Positions 17,854-26,133 are shown, counted from the stretch's first letter. The stretch: 64,000 nucleotides of DNA from Streptomyces sp. NBC_00306 (GCF_036169555.1 NZ_CP108032.1:5332001-5396000), one strand, 5' to 3'. Numbers and translations are program-made. Notes: generated by a model from the sequence alone, not told the origin.

Positions 17854-19251
17854 ATGAGCGACACCCCGGACAGCGTCGTCCGTACGTACATCCAGCAGCA
17901 CCGCGCCGCCTTCCTCGACGACCTCGCGGAGTGGCTGCGCATCCCCTCCGTGTCGGCACAGCCCGACCGTGCCGCCGATGTACGACGCAGTGCCGACTGG
18001 CTCGCCGCCAAGCTCCTGGAGACCGGCTTCCCGGTCGCCGAGGTCTGGCCGACGGCCGGTGCACCCGCGGTGTTCGCCGAGTGGCCCGCCGGCGACCCGG
18101 ACGCGCCGACCGTCCTCGTCTACGGTCACCACGACGTCCAGCCCGCCGCCCGCGAGGACGGCTGGCACTCCGATCCCTTCGAGCCGGTGACCGTCGACGG
18201 CCGGCTGTACGCACGCGGCGCGGCGGACGACAAGGGCCAGGTCTTCTTCCACACCCTGGGTGTACGCGCGCACCTCGCCGCCACCGGACGCACCGCGCCC
18301 GCCGTCAACCTCAAGCTGCTGATCGAGGGTGAGGAGGAGTCGGGCTCCCCGCACTTCCGCGAGCTCGTGGAGGCCGAGGCCGCCCGCCTCGCCGCCGATG
18401 TCGTGATCGTCTCGGACACCGGAATGTGGTCCGAGACCACCCCCACCGTCTGCACCGGCATGCGCGGCCTCGCGGACTGCGAGATCGAGCTGTACGGCCC
18501 CGACCAGGACATCCACTCCGGGTCGTTCGGCGGAGCGGTGCCCAACCCGGCGACGGTCGCTGCGCGGCTCGTGGCCGCGCTGCACGACGCCGACGAGCGG
18601 GTCACCGTGCCGGGCTTCTACGACGACATCACGCCCCTGACCGACGCCGAGCGGGAGCTCTTCGCCGAGCTGCCCTTCGACGAGGCGGCCTGGCTGAGGA
18701 CGGCCAAGTCCCACGGCACGCTCGGCGAGGCCGGCTACTCCACCCTGGAACGCATCTGGGCCCGGCCGACCGCCGAGGTCAACGGCATCGGCGGCGGCTA
18801 CCAGGGCCCCGGCGGCAAGACGATCATCCCCGCGTCGGCGCAGCTGAAGCTCACCTTCCGGCTGGTCGCGGGCCAGGATCCGGACAAGATCGAGGTGGCG
18901 GTCAGCCAGTGGCTCGCGTCCCAGGTCCCCGCCGGCATCCGCTACGACGTCACCTTCGGGGCATCGACCCGCCCCTGCCTCACCCCGCTGGACCACCCCG
19001 CCCTTCAGTCCGTCGCACGGGCCATGAGCCGGGCCTTCGACGGGCAGAAGATCCTCTTCACCCGTGAAGGCGGCTCGGGACCGGCGGCCGACCTCCAGGA
19101 CGTCCTGGAGGCGCCCGTGCTCTTCCTGGGCATCTCCGTACCCTCCGACGGCTGGCACGCGCCCGACGAGAAGGTCGAGATCGACCTGCTGCTCAAGGGT
19201 GTGGAGACCACCGCGCACCTGTGGGGCGACCTCGCCGCCGCCCTCCGCTAA
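17854..19251 (+). CDS. M20-family dipeptidase (zinc metallopeptidase)
   Basis: This is a 465-residue M20 peptidase of the dipeptidase/DUG1-like group. Metal ligands are visible in YGHHDVQP, GAADDKGQ, IEGEEESGS, VSDTGMW and GWHAPDEK. The enzyme should cleave dipeptides in the cytoplasm. A -10-like TAGGCT (17841-17846), which includes the adnB stop codon, lies 7 nt before the ATG, so a separate leaderless transcript is likely in addition to read-through. nudC follows after 36 bp. Confidence 0.88.
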   Translation: MSDTPDSVVRTYIQQHRAAFLDDLAEWLRIPSVSAQPDRAADVRRSADWLAAKLLETGFPVAEVWPTAGAPAVFAEWPAGDPDAPTVLVYGHHDVQPAAREDGWHSDPFEPVTVDGRLYARGAADDKGQVFFHTLGVRAHLAATGRTAPAVNLKLLIEGEEESGSPHFRELVEAEAARLAADVVIVSDTGMWSETTPTVCTGMRGLADCEIELYGPDQDIHSGSFGGAVPNPATVAARLVAALHDADERVTVPGFYDDITPLTDAERELFAELPFDEAAWLRTAKSHGTLGEAGYSTLERIWARPTAEVNGIGGGYQGPGGKTIIPASAQLKLTFRLVAGQDPDKIEVAVSQWLASQVPAGIRYDVTFGASTRPCLTPLDHPALQSVARAMSRAFDGQKILFTREGGSGPAADLQDVLEAPVLFLGISVPSDGWHAPDEKVEIDLLLKGVETTAHLWGDLAAALR

Positions 19252-19287
19252 CTGACACCCAATCCACTCGGGGGAGTTGGAAGAACC

Positions 19288-20238
19288 GTGAGCACCAACA
19301 CTTTCGCCGGCGCCGGGGACCTGCCCATCGGTCTCACCGCACCGAGCGGCATCGACCGCGAGGCGCACCACCGTCTCGACGAGGCATGGCTGGCGGCGGC
19401 CTGGAGCCACCCGTCGACGCGTGTCTTCGTGGTCTCGGGCGGCCAGGTCCTGATCGACGAACGCGCGGACGGGCGTACCGAACTGGTGATGACTCCGGCC
19501 TTCGAGGCCCCCGTCACCGAGACCCACCGCTACTTCCTCGGTACCGACGAGGACGGCGTGAGCTACTTCGCGCTCCAGAAGGACGCGTTGCCGGGCCGGA
19601 TCGACCAGTCGGCCCGGCCCGCCGGCCTGCGGGAGGCCGGTCTGCTGCTCTCCCCGCGGGACGCCGGTCTGATGGTCCACGCCGTCGCGCTGGAGAACTG
19701 GCAGCGGCTGCACCGGTTCTGCTCCCGCTGCGGCGAACGCACGGTCATCGCGGCCGCGGGCCACATCCGCCGCTGCCCGGCCTGCGGCGCCGAGCACTAC
19801 CCGCGTACGGACCCGGCCGTGATCATGCTGGTCACGGACGAGGAGGACCGCGCTCTGCTCGGCCGCCAGGTGCACTGGCCGGAAGGCCGCTTCTCGACGC
19901 TCGCGGGGTTCGTGGAGCCGGGGGAGTCGATCGAGCAGTCGGTGCGCCGCGAGGTCTGGGAGGAGGCCGGCGTGACGGTCGGCGACGTCGAGTACATCGC
20001 CAGCCAGCCCTGGCCGTTCCCGTCGAGCCTGATGCTCGGCTTCATGGCCCGGGCGACATCGTCCGAGATCAATGTCGACGGCGAGGAGATCCACGAGGCG
20101 CGCTGGTTCTCCCGCGAGGACCTGCGGGCCGCGTTCGAGTCCGGCGAGGTGCTGCCGCCGTACGGGATCTCCATCGCGGCCCGCCTGATCGAGCTCTGGT
20201 ACGGCAAGCCGCTGCCGAAGCCGGGCAGCGCCAACTGA
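19288..20238 (+). CDS. nudC: NudC: NAD(+) diphosphatase / deNADding Nudix hydrolase
   Basis: This 316-residue protein has a zinc ribbon (CSRC...CPAC near residues 148-170), a Nudix box (GFVEPGESIEQ...REVWEEAGV) and the diagnostic NudC motif SQPWPFPSS. It hydrolyses NADH/NAD to NMNH/NMN and AMP, and in bacteria removes NAD caps from RNA. The GTG has GGGGGAG and GGAAG boxes upstream. Its place between adnB and mycoredoxin matches the mycobacterial gene order as I recall it. Confidence 0.93.
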   Translation: MSTNTFAGAGDLPIGLTAPSGIDREAHHRLDEAWLAAAWSHPSTRVFVVSGGQVLIDERADGRTELVMTPAFEAPVTETHRYFLGTDEDGVSYFALQKDALPGRIDQSARPAGLREAGLLLSPRDAGLMVHAVALENWQRLHRFCSRCGERTVIAAAGHIRRCPACGAEHYPRTDPAVIMLVTDEEDRALLGRQVHWPEGRFSTLAGFVEPGESIEQSVRREVWEEAGVTVGDVEYIASQPWPFPSSLMLGFMARATSSEINVDGEEIHEARWFSREDLRAAFESGEVLPPYGISIAARLIELWYGKPLPKPGSAN

Positions 20239-20241
20239 GGT

Positions 20242-20268
20242 GCCGCCGGGATCCCCGATCCCGGCGGC
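20242..20268 (+). terminator. Terminator hairpin after nudC
   Basis: An 11-bp perfect stem (GCCGCCGGGAT / ATCCCGGCGGC) with a 5-nt loop starts 3 bp after the nudC stop. No T-run follows, as is common in Streptomyces. Confidence 0.7.
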
Positions 20269-20328
20269 GGTCACCGTTGCCCGCGCTCCTCACGCTTCTC
20301 ACGGTCCTCAAGGTCCCGGCATGGCGAA

Positions 20329-20357
20329 GCCCCCGCCCGACATCGTCGAGCGGGGGC
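20329..20357 (-). terminator. Terminator hairpin after mycoredoxin gene
   Basis: Arms GCCCCCGC (20329-20336) and GCGGGGGC (20350-20357), with an inner CGAC-ATC-GTCG stem, lie just past the 3' end of the minus-strand mycoredoxin gene and face the nudC terminator. Confidence 0.65.
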
Positions 20358-20375
20358 GCGCACAGGCGTGTGCGG

Positions 20376-20618
20376 TCAGGCGCCGATCTTCTGCTTGACC
20401 TGCGCCAGCGAGGGGTTGGTCAGCGTCGAGCCGTCCGGGAAGAGCACGGTCGGCACCGTCTGGTTGCCGCCGTTGGCCTTCTCGACGAAGGCCGCGGAAT
20501 CCGGGTCCTGCTCGATGTTGATCTCGGTGTAAGCGATGCCCTCACGGTCCATCTGGCCCTTGAGCCGACGGCAGTATCCGCACCACGTGGTGCTGTACAT
20601 CGTCACAGTGCCCGGCAT
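20376..20618 (-). CDS. mrx1: Mycoredoxin-1 (glutaredoxin-like, mycothiol-dependent)
   Basis: This 80-residue thioredoxin-fold protein has the active site TWCGYCRRL (Cys13, Cys16), the cis-Pro motif TVPTV and the DGSTLTNPS segment of the mycoredoxin family. It reduces mycothiol-protein mixed disulfides in the cytosol. The ATG at 20618 has GAGGAG 9 nt upstream; an in-frame extension to 20657 would add a non-conserved charged stretch. It is divergent from uvrD2, and its neighbourhood matches the mycobacterial order nudC-mrx1-uvrD2. Confidence 0.9.
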   Translation of the reverse strand: MPGTVTMYSTTWCGYCRRLKGQMDREGIAYTEINIEQDPDSAAFVEKANGGNQTVPTVLFPDGSTLTNPSLAQVKQKIGA

Positions 20619-20741
20619 GGTCTCTCGCGCTCCTCTGTCTCGCTGACTGCGTCCCACTCACTGCGGTGCGTGGTCGCACGGCACTAGAACGTACGTGACC
20701 GGCCCGCCATTCCCGTACTAGTACGACCACGTCCGCTCCCC

Positions 20742-20750
20742 TGTGGACAA
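20742..20750 (-). promoter_or_regulatory. DnaA box TTGTCCACA in the mrx1-uvrD2 gap
   Basis: An exact TTGTCCACA on the minus strand lies 40 bp before the uvrD2 start, in the divergent promoter region. A 10-bp palindrome GTACTAGTAC lies nearby at 20714-20723. Confidence 0.4.
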
Positions 20751-20789
20751 GCGCCGCACCCGCCTCTGCAGACCTGGCAGCATGGCGGG

Positions 20790-22964
20790 GTGACAGCAGC
20801 AACGCACTCCTCCCTTTTCCCGCAGGTGCCCGAGTCGGCCGACGCGGTGCTCGCCGGGCTCGACCCCGAGCAGCGCGAAGTGGCGACCTCCCTGCACGGC
20901 CCCGTGTGCGTGCTGGCAGGCGCCGGCACGGGCAAGACGCGCGCGATCACCCACCGCATCGCGTACGGGGTGCGCGCGGGCATTCTCCAGCCCGCGAGCG
21001 TGCTGGCCGTCACCTTCACCAACCGCGCAGCGGGCGAGATGCGGGGCCGGCTGCGCCAGCTCGGCGCCGGCGGGGTCCAGGCCCGCACTTTCCACTCCGC
21101 CGCCCTGCGCCAGCTCCAGTACTTCTGGCCCAAGGCGGTCGGCGGTGACATGCCACGGCTGCTGGACCGCAAGATCCAGCTGGTCGCCGAGGCGGCCGCG
21201 CGCTGCCGCATCCGGCTGGATCGCAACGAACTGCGCGACGTGACGAGCGAGATCGAGTGGGCGAAGGTCACTCAGACCGTCCCCGCGGACTATCCGGCCG
21301 CCGTCACGAAGTCCGTCCGCGACGCCCCCCGGGACCCGGCCGAAATCAGCCAGATCTATGCGATGTACGAGCAGCTCAAGCGCGACCGCTCGGCGATGGA
21401 CTTCGAGGACGTCCTGCTGCTCACGGTCGGCATCCTCCAGGACCGCCACGACATCGCCGACCAGATCCGCCGCCAGTACCAGAACTTCGTGGTCGACGAG
21501 TACCAGGACGTCAGCCCGCTCCAGCAGCGGCTCCTCGACCTCTGGCTCGGCGAGCGGGACAGCCTGTGCGTAGTGGGAGACGCCAGCCAGACGATCTACT
21601 CCTTCACCGGGGCCACCCCGGACCACCTGCTGAACTTCCGCACCCGCCACCCCGGCGCGACCATGGTCAAACTGGTCCGCGACTACCGCTCGACTCCCCA
21701 GGTCGTCCACCTCGCCAACGGTCTGCTGAGCCAGGCCCGCGGCCGCGCCGCCGAGCACCGGCTCGAACTGATCTCCCAGCGCGAAACCGGCCCCGACCCG
21801 GCCTACGTGGAGTACGCGGACGAACCGGCCGAGGCCGAAGGCACCGCCCGCCGCATCCGCGACCTGATCGCCGCGGGCGTCCCGGCCGGTGAGATCGCGG
21901 TTCTCTACCGCGTCAACTCCCAGTCCGAGGTCTACGAACAGGCACTCGCCGACGCGGGCGTCCCCTACCAGCTGCGCGGCGCGGAGCGGTTCTTCGAGCG
22001 CCAGGAGGTCCGCGAAGCGGGTATCGCCCTGCGCGGCGCGGCCCGCGCCGGCGGCAACGACTCCCTGCTCGACGACGCCGGGGACCTCCCCTCGCAGGTC
22101 AGGGCGGTGCTCTCGACCAAGAACTGGACGAGCGAACCACCCGCGGGCTCGGGCGCGGTGCGCGACCGCTGGGAGTCCCTGGCCGCCCTGGTCCGTCTTG
22201 CCGAGGACTACGTACGGGTGAAGCCGGAGGCGACACTCTCCGACCTGGTGACCGAACTGGACGAGCGGGCGGCCGCCCAGCACGCCCCCACCGTCCAGGG
22301 CGTGACCCTGGCCTCGCTGCACTCCGCCAAGGGCCTGGAGTGGGACGCGGTGTTCCTCGTCGGCCTCACCGAAGGCATGATGCCGATCACCTACGCCAAG
22401 ACCGACGAACAGGTCGAGGAGGAGCGCCGGCTGCTCTACGTCGGGGTCACCCGTGCGCGGCTGCATCTGTCCCTGTCCTGGGCGCTCTCCCGGTCGCCCG
22501 GCGGCAGGGCCTCCCGTCGCCCGACCCGTTTCCTGAACGGCATGCGTCCGGGGTCGGTGGCCCCGGGTGCCCGCAGCGCGGGCGGCGGGGCCGGCGTCGA
22601 GCGCGGCGCGGGAGGCCGGCGCAAGCGGCGCGGTCCCGTGCTGTGCCGGGTGTGCGGCAAGACGCTCACCGATGCGGGCGAGATGAAGCTGATGCGCTGC
22701 GAGGACTGCCCCTCCGACATGGACGAGGCGCTGTACGAGCGGCTGCGCGAGTGGCGCTCGGACCAGGCGAAGGAGCTGGGCCAGCCGGCCTACTGCGTGT
22801 TCACCGACAAGACGCTGATGGCGATCGCCGAGGCCGTGCCGGGCGACGAGGGGGAGCTGGCCGGTATCTCCGGTGTCGGCGGACGCAAGCTGGAGCGTTT
22901 CGGCGCCGATGTCCTCGCCATCTGTGCAGGTCAAGAGCTTGGAGGAGTCGACGAGGAGGACTGA
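20790..22964 (+). CDS. uvrD2: UvrD2: SF1 DNA helicase with tetracysteine and HRDC domains
   Basis: This is a 724-residue helicase. Walker A is LAGAGTGKTR near residue 45, Walker B is VVDEYQDVSPLQ near 235, and LHSAKGLEWDAVF lies near 510. The C-terminal part carries two CxxC pairs (CRVCGK and CEDCPS), the UvrD2 tetracysteine motif, then an HRDC domain (EALYERLREWRSDQ...YCVFTDKTLMAIA) with a helix-hairpin-helix-like ISGVGGRKLERFG. Mycobacterial UvrD2 is an essential 3'-5' helicase. The GTG start has only a weak GGGG box. The gap to the next ORF holds the WhiB7-type promoter. Confidence 0.92.
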   Translation: MTAATHSSLFPQVPESADAVLAGLDPEQREVATSLHGPVCVLAGAGTGKTRAITHRIAYGVRAGILQPASVLAVTFTNRAAGEMRGRLRQLGAGGVQARTFHSAALRQLQYFWPKAVGGDMPRLLDRKIQLVAEAAARCRIRLDRNELRDVTSEIEWAKVTQTVPADYPAAVTKSVRDAPRDPAEISQIYAMYEQLKRDRSAMDFEDVLLLTVGILQDRHDIADQIRRQYQNFVVDEYQDVSPLQQRLLDLWLGERDSLCVVGDASQTIYSFTGATPDHLLNFRTRHPGATMVKLVRDYRSTPQVVHLANGLLSQARGRAAEHRLELISQRETGPDPAYVEYADEPAEAEGTARRIRDLIAAGVPAGEIAVLYRVNSQSEVYEQALADAGVPYQLRGAERFFERQEVREAGIALRGAARAGGNDSLLDDAGDLPSQVRAVLSTKNWTSEPPAGSGAVRDRWESLAALVRLAEDYVRVKPEATLSDLVTELDERAAAQHAPTVQGVTLASLHSAKGLEWDAVFLVGLTEGMMPITYAKTDEQVEEERRLLYVGVTRARLHLSLSWALSRSPGGRASRRPTRFLNGMRPGSVAPGARSAGGGAGVERGAGGRRKRRGPVLCRVCGKTLTDAGEMKLMRCEDCPSDMDEALYERLREWRSDQAKELGQPAYCVFTDKTLMAIAEAVPGDEGELAGISGVGGRKLERFGADVLAICAGQELGGVDEED

Positions 22965-22987
22965 TACAAACTCGTCGAAAAAATAGT

Positions 22988-23017
22988 TTGCGCGGGCCCC
23001 GGCAGGCCCCATAGGTT
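22988..23017 (+). promoter_or_regulatory. WhiB7-type promoter of the whiB7 leader transcript
   Basis: A -35-like TTGCGC (22988-22993) and a -10-like TAGGTT (23012-23017) are separated by 18 bp. Immediately upstream is an A-rich tract (GAAAAAATAGT). An AT-rich stretch next to the -35 is the known feature of WhiB7-bound promoters, so autoregulation is likely. Transcription would start near 23024, giving a leader of about 640 nt before whiB7. Confidence 0.6.
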
Positions 23018-23129
23018 CTTAACCACGGGAACAGCGACTTCTCTGAAGCCCTGTTGTCGTGCTGTACTTATCCGAATACGCGTGATCGGCCCCGGCCGGT
23101 CCCCAAGACGCCGAGAGGAGGCGAATCCA

Positions 23130-23468
23130 GTGATCAGCATCGAGACCAGCTTCATCAGCACCGCCAAAATGACCGATCGCTCGGCCGCCTCCGCCTGCTC
23201 GCTCGGCTTCTCCGCGTCGTTCAACGGCACCGGTGTGTCCGGCTCCTCGGCCGCGCTTCCGGTGATCGGTCTGGGCGGAATCGCTCTGGGCGGACTCCCT
23301 GTCCGGGACCGCAATGAGCGACCGACCAAGGCACTGGCAGCAGATGTAGCAGCGGTGAAGGCCCAGGCCTATGCCTTTGCGGCGACCAGTGCCGAAACCA
23401 AGAAGCAGACGCAGCACCACACGATGTGGGCCTTCCGTGGGCTCGAACCCTGGAGTGATCCAGCCTGA
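23130..23468 (+). CDS. Leader ORF (uORF, 112 codons) upstream of whiB7
   Basis: A GTG with an excellent GAGGAGG box (23115-23121) opens a 112-codon frame. The product is Ser/Ala/Gly-rich with a hydrophobic middle (ALPVIGLGGIALGGLP) and ends QHHTMWAFRGLEPWSDPA. It matches no enzyme family I know. Its stop codon lies in a perfect hairpin and is followed 23 bp later by an intrinsic terminator, then whiB7. A translated uORF plus terminator is the published attenuation plan for whiB7/wblC genes. The peptide may matter only as a ribosome-stalling sensor; an internal ATG (MTDRSAAS) is an alternative start. Confidence 0.6.
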   Translation: MISIETSFISTAKMTDRSAASACSLGFSASFNGTGVSGSSAALPVIGLGGIALGGLPVRDRNERPTKALAADVAAVKAQAYAFAATSAETKKQTQHHTMWAFRGLEPWSDPA

Positions 23469-23480
23469 TTCAGATCAGGC
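23463..23480 (+). promoter_or_regulatory. Hairpin overlapping the uORF stop codon
   Basis: Arms GCCTGAT (23463-23469) and ATCAGGC (23474-23480) form a perfect 7-bp stem around TCAG. The uORF stop TGA (23466-23468) is in the left arm, so a terminating or stalled ribosome would block the stem. Confidence 0.6.
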
Positions 23481-23490
23481 CGGCGCCTTC

Positions 23491-23533
23491 AGGGCCGCGG
23501 AACCCCACCCGGGATCCGCGGCCCTTCTGTTTT
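23491..23533 (+). terminator. Intrinsic terminator (attenuator) in the whiB7 leader
   Basis: An 11-bp stem (GGGCCGCGGA / TCCGCGGCCC plus a closing A-T pair) with a 13-nt loop is followed by TTCTGTTTT. It lies between the uORF and whiB7, 130 bp before the whiB7 start, as expected for conditional transcription attenuation. Confidence 0.85.
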
Positions 23534-23662
23534 CCCCGAACGGGGGAGCCGGAGCGAAGGGGCCTCGGGAACAGCAGCACCCGGTACCAGCCCCCCGGAC
23601 CGAACCGGGGGACCGCCAACCGGCCAACAGGCCGGACCGACAAGACGAGGAACGACACCACC

Positions 23663-24031
23663 GTGCAACTCGAAGCGCACGCCCCGTCCGTACCGCCTTC
23701 CGAGACGATCCCCCCGCCCGCCCTCACGGAGGACTCCACCTTGACTCCGCTCACTGCGCTCACCGCGCTCGACGACGCCATCGAGAACCTCGGCGTACCC
23801 GTCCCGTGCCGTTCCTACGACCCGGAGGTCTTCTTCGCCGAGTCCCCCGCGGACGTCGAGTACGCCAAGTCCCTCTGCCGTACCTGCCCGCTGGTCGAGG
23901 CCTGCCTCGCCGGCGCCAAGGAGCGGCGTGAGCCGTGGGGCGTCTGGGGCGGCGAGCTGTTCATCCAGGGCGTCGTCGTGGCCCGCAAGCGGCCGCGTGG
24001 CCGCCCGCGCAAGAACCCGGTTGCGGCATGA
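23663..24031 (+). CDS. whiB7: WhiB7/WblC: Fe-S transcriptional activator of intrinsic antibiotic resistance
   Basis: This 122-residue WhiB-family protein has the four cluster Cys (49, 72, 75, 81; CRTCPLVEAC), the GVWGG turn (93-97) that contacts the principal sigma factor, and the C-terminal AT-hook RGRPRK (112-117) that defines the WhiB7 subclass. It activates resistance genes when translation is inhibited. The start is GTG with GAGGA 13 nt upstream. A small ORF overlaps its stop as ATGA. The neighbours (uvrD2 upstream, ABC1 kinase downstream) match the mycobacterial locus. Confidence 0.95.
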   Translation: MQLEAHAPSVPPSETIPPPALTEDSTLTPLTALTALDDAIENLGVPVPCRSYDPEVFFAESPADVEYAKSLCRTCPLVEACLAGAKERREPWGVWGGELFIQGVVVARKRPRGRPRKNPVAA

Positions 24032-24351
24032 ACATCACCGGAACCATCGATCGCCCCCTGACGCACGATCCGCAGAAGCTGGCCCCCATGACCTCTTCCA
24101 CGAGCGAGCCGTCCGGCTCCGCCACCCCAGACGTCACCACCATCGGCGCGACCGCCTCGCGTCAGAACAGGACCCGTGAGATGCAACTCATCCCAGAAGC
24201 CATGGCCCGTGCGCATATGCACGAGCGCCTGCTCGAAGCCGAGTCGGAACGCCAGGCCGTGCGCCTGGTCGCCGCTCGGCGGATGCAGCGCCGCGCCGAG
24301 CGCGTCTCGATGCGCGCCCGCCGTGCGCTCGCCATGGCCGTCATGCAGTGA
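24028..24351 (+). CDS. Small Arg-rich protein coupled to whiB7
   Basis: An ATG overlaps the whiB7 stop (ATGA) and opens a 107-codon frame. The first half is Ser/Thr/Pro-rich. The second half, from MQLIPEAMARAHMHERLLEA onward, is a very basic helix with repeated Arg-Ala-Arg patterns (RRMQRRAER, RARRALA). A second ATG at 24181 has AGGA 8 nt upstream and would yield a 56-residue protein containing only the basic helix, which may be the true product. I do not recognise a function. Transcription with whiB7 suggests expression under translation stress. Confidence 0.6.
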   Translation: MNITGTIDRPLTHDPQKLAPMTSSTSEPSGSATPDVTTIGATASRQNRTREMQLIPEAMARAHMHERLLEAESERQAVRLVAARRMQRRAERVSMRARRALAMAVMQ

Positions 24352-24387
24352 CAGCTGTCGGCACGTCACACCGTGACACCCACTGAC

Positions 24388-24423
24388 CCGCGGGGGCCGG
24401 TCCGAACGGACCGGCCCCCGCGG
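24388..24423 (+). terminator. Strong terminator after the whiB7 operon
   Basis: A perfect 16-bp stem (arms 24388-24403 and 24408-24423, CCGCGGGGGCCGGTCC and its complement) is closed by a GAAC loop. It ends the whiB7 transcript. Confidence 0.85.
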
Positions 24424-24468
24424 TGCGTTCTTCCTGCGGCGGCTTCCGCACGGGGTTATCGTCACGTG

Positions 24469-24669
24469 GTGGACCAGCAGCAGACTCCGCAGCCGCAACA
24501 GCCGGGTGCCGAGAGCGTCGAGTGTTCCCACTGCGGCAAGACCGCCGAGGGAACACCGCTCACCTGGACCTGCTCCGTGGAGAACGGTGTCCGTCGCTAC
24601 TTCTGCGACGACTGCGCGCGCTCCCACCTCCGCGCGATCGAGGGCAGACTCGACTCCGAGTGGTGGTGA
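24469..24669 (+). CDS. Small zinc-ribbon protein
   Basis: This encodes a 66-residue protein with two CxxC pairs (CSHCGK and CDDC) about 35 residues apart, the pattern of a zinc ribbon, after a Gln/Pro-rich N-terminus. The C-terminus reads HLRAIEGRLDSEWW. A -10-like TATCGT (24457-24462) lies 6 nt before the GTG at 24469, so the mRNA is probably leaderless; the preceding GTG at 24466 is also possible. The function is unknown. It is separated from whiB7 by the strong terminator. Confidence 0.75.
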   Translation: MDQQQTPQPQQPGAESVECSHCGKTAEGTPLTWTCSVENGVRRYFCDDCARSHLRAIEGRLDSEWW

Positions 24670-24768
24670 GACCGCCGCCGGGCCGCCCGCCGCCCACGTG
24701 CCGGCGCCGCCCACGTGCCTGCCGCCGCCGGGCCACCACCGTTCTGCCTCTCGCCGCCTACCGGTCGC

Positions 24769-26133
24769 TCAGGCCGGCGCCTCGATCGCGGCGCTGTCCT
24801 CGTCGTCCTCGGGAAGGAACCCAGGCAGCCAGGACTCCAGTTCGTCCCGCAGCCGCACGGTGGCGTTCAGCTGGCACAGCACACCGATGGTGCTCAGCGT
24901 CACCCGGTGTATCAGCAAGTAGGACGGCGGCAGATTGAGTTGCTTGCCCAGCTGGTGTGCGGGGGAGCGGATGTCGGCGATCCGCGCGGCCTGAGTTCGC
25001 ATCCAGCTCCGGGTGAAGGTGAACTCCTCCGCCTCCGCGGGCTCGATGATCGGCACCAGATACTCGTGGACCGCGTCCGGGTCGAGCTCGATCTCGTCCT
25101 TGACGAAGCCCTCCGAGCGCAGCAGGTCGTACACCGCGTCGGCCTCGCCCTCCAGCGTCATCCGCAGGCAGTCGCCGATGGTCTGGGGCAGCCCGCCGGG
25201 CAGCCGGTCCACCGTGCCGAAGTCCAGCACGCCGAGCCGCCAGGTATCGCCCTCCTCGTCGGGGAGCAGCCGGAAGTTCCCCGGGTGCGGATCCGCGTGC
25301 AGCAGACCGGTGCGTGCCGGACCCGAGAACAGGAAACGCGCCAGCAGCTGTCCGGCCCGGTCCCGCTGCTCCTCCGTGCCGTTCGTGATCACTTCGGCCA
25401 GCGGGATGCCGTCGATCCACTCCGTCACCAGCACCTGGTCGGACTGGTGCACCACATCGGGCACGAGCACATCGGGATCGTCCGCGAACTCCGCCGCGTG
25501 CTCGCTCTGCGCCTGCGCCTCCAGCTCGTAGTCGAGTTCCTCGGAGACCCGGTCGCGCAGCTCGGTGATCAGGGGCTTGATGTCCATCCCCGGGATGAGC
25601 GGTCCGAGCAGCCGGGCGAACCGGCTGAGCTGTGTGAGATCGGAGAGCAGCGCTTCACCCGCTCCCGGGTACTGCACCTTCACCGCGACCTCACGGCCGT
25701 CGTGCCACACCGCGCGGTGCACCTGCCCGATCGACGCCGCGGCGGCGGGCTTGTCCTCGAAACTCAGGAAGAAGTCCCGCCAGTCCTCCCCGAGCCGCTC
25801 GGCGAGAACCGCGTGGACGGTGCGCGTCGGCATGGGCGGCGCGGCGTCCTGGAGCTTGGTGAGCGCCGCGCGGTAGGGGCCGGCGATGTCCTCGGGCAGC
25901 GCGGACTCGAAGACGGACATGGCCTGCCCGAACTTCATCGCCCCGCCCTTGAGCTCACCGAGCACCTTGAACAGCTGCTCAGCGGTGCGCTGTTGCAGTT
26001 CCTTGGCGACGATCTCCGCCGACTTGCCGCCGATCCGCTTTCCCAGACCCCATGTGGCACGGCCGGCGAACCCCAGTGGCAGTGCGGCCAACTTGGCCGT
26101 CCGGGTGACCGCCTTACGCGGAAGATCAGACAT
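24769..26133 (-). CDS. ABC1/AarF/UbiB-family atypical kinase
   Basis: This 454-residue protein has the hallmarks of the ABC1 (UbiB/ADCK) family: the KxGQ motif (MKFGQAMS), the Ala-rich loop AAAASIGQVH in place of the glycine loop, VAVKVQYPG, HADPHPGNF in the catalytic loop and LDFGTVD as the metal motif. The family supports quinone or lipid metabolism through an ATPase or small-molecule kinase activity. The ATG at 26133 has GGAGGGG 4 nt upstream. Its mycobacterial counterpart also neighbours whiB7 and contributes to macrolide and rifampicin tolerance, as I recall. Confidence 0.88.
   Translation of the reverse strand: MSDLPRKAVTRTAKLAALPLGFAGRATWGLGKRIGGKSAEIVAKELQQRTAEQLFKVLGELKGGAMKFGQAMSVFESALPEDIAGPYRAALTKLQDAAPPMPTRTVHAVLAERLGEDWRDFFLSFEDKPAAAASIGQVHRAVWHDGREVAVKVQYPGAGEALLSDLTQLSRFARLLGPLIPGMDIKPLITELRDRVSEELDYELEAQAQSEHAAEFADDPDVLVPDVVHQSDQVLVTEWIDGIPLAEVITNGTEEQRDRAGQLLARFLFSGPARTGLLHADPHPGNFRLLPDEEGDTWRLGVLDFGTVDRLPGGLPQTIGDCLRMTLEGEADAVYDLLRSEGFVKDEIELDPDAVHEYLVPIIEPAEAEEFTFTRSWMRTQAARIADIRSPAHQLGKQLNLPPSYLLIHRVTLSTIGVLCQLNATVRLRDELESWLPGFLPEDDEDSAAIEAPA

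Noticed and set aside
20688..20705. Possible LexA (SOS) box near uvrD2 (AGAAC-GTAC-GTGACC)
   Set aside because: Only the left half fits the actinobacterial consensus; the right half does not. I do not call SOS control.
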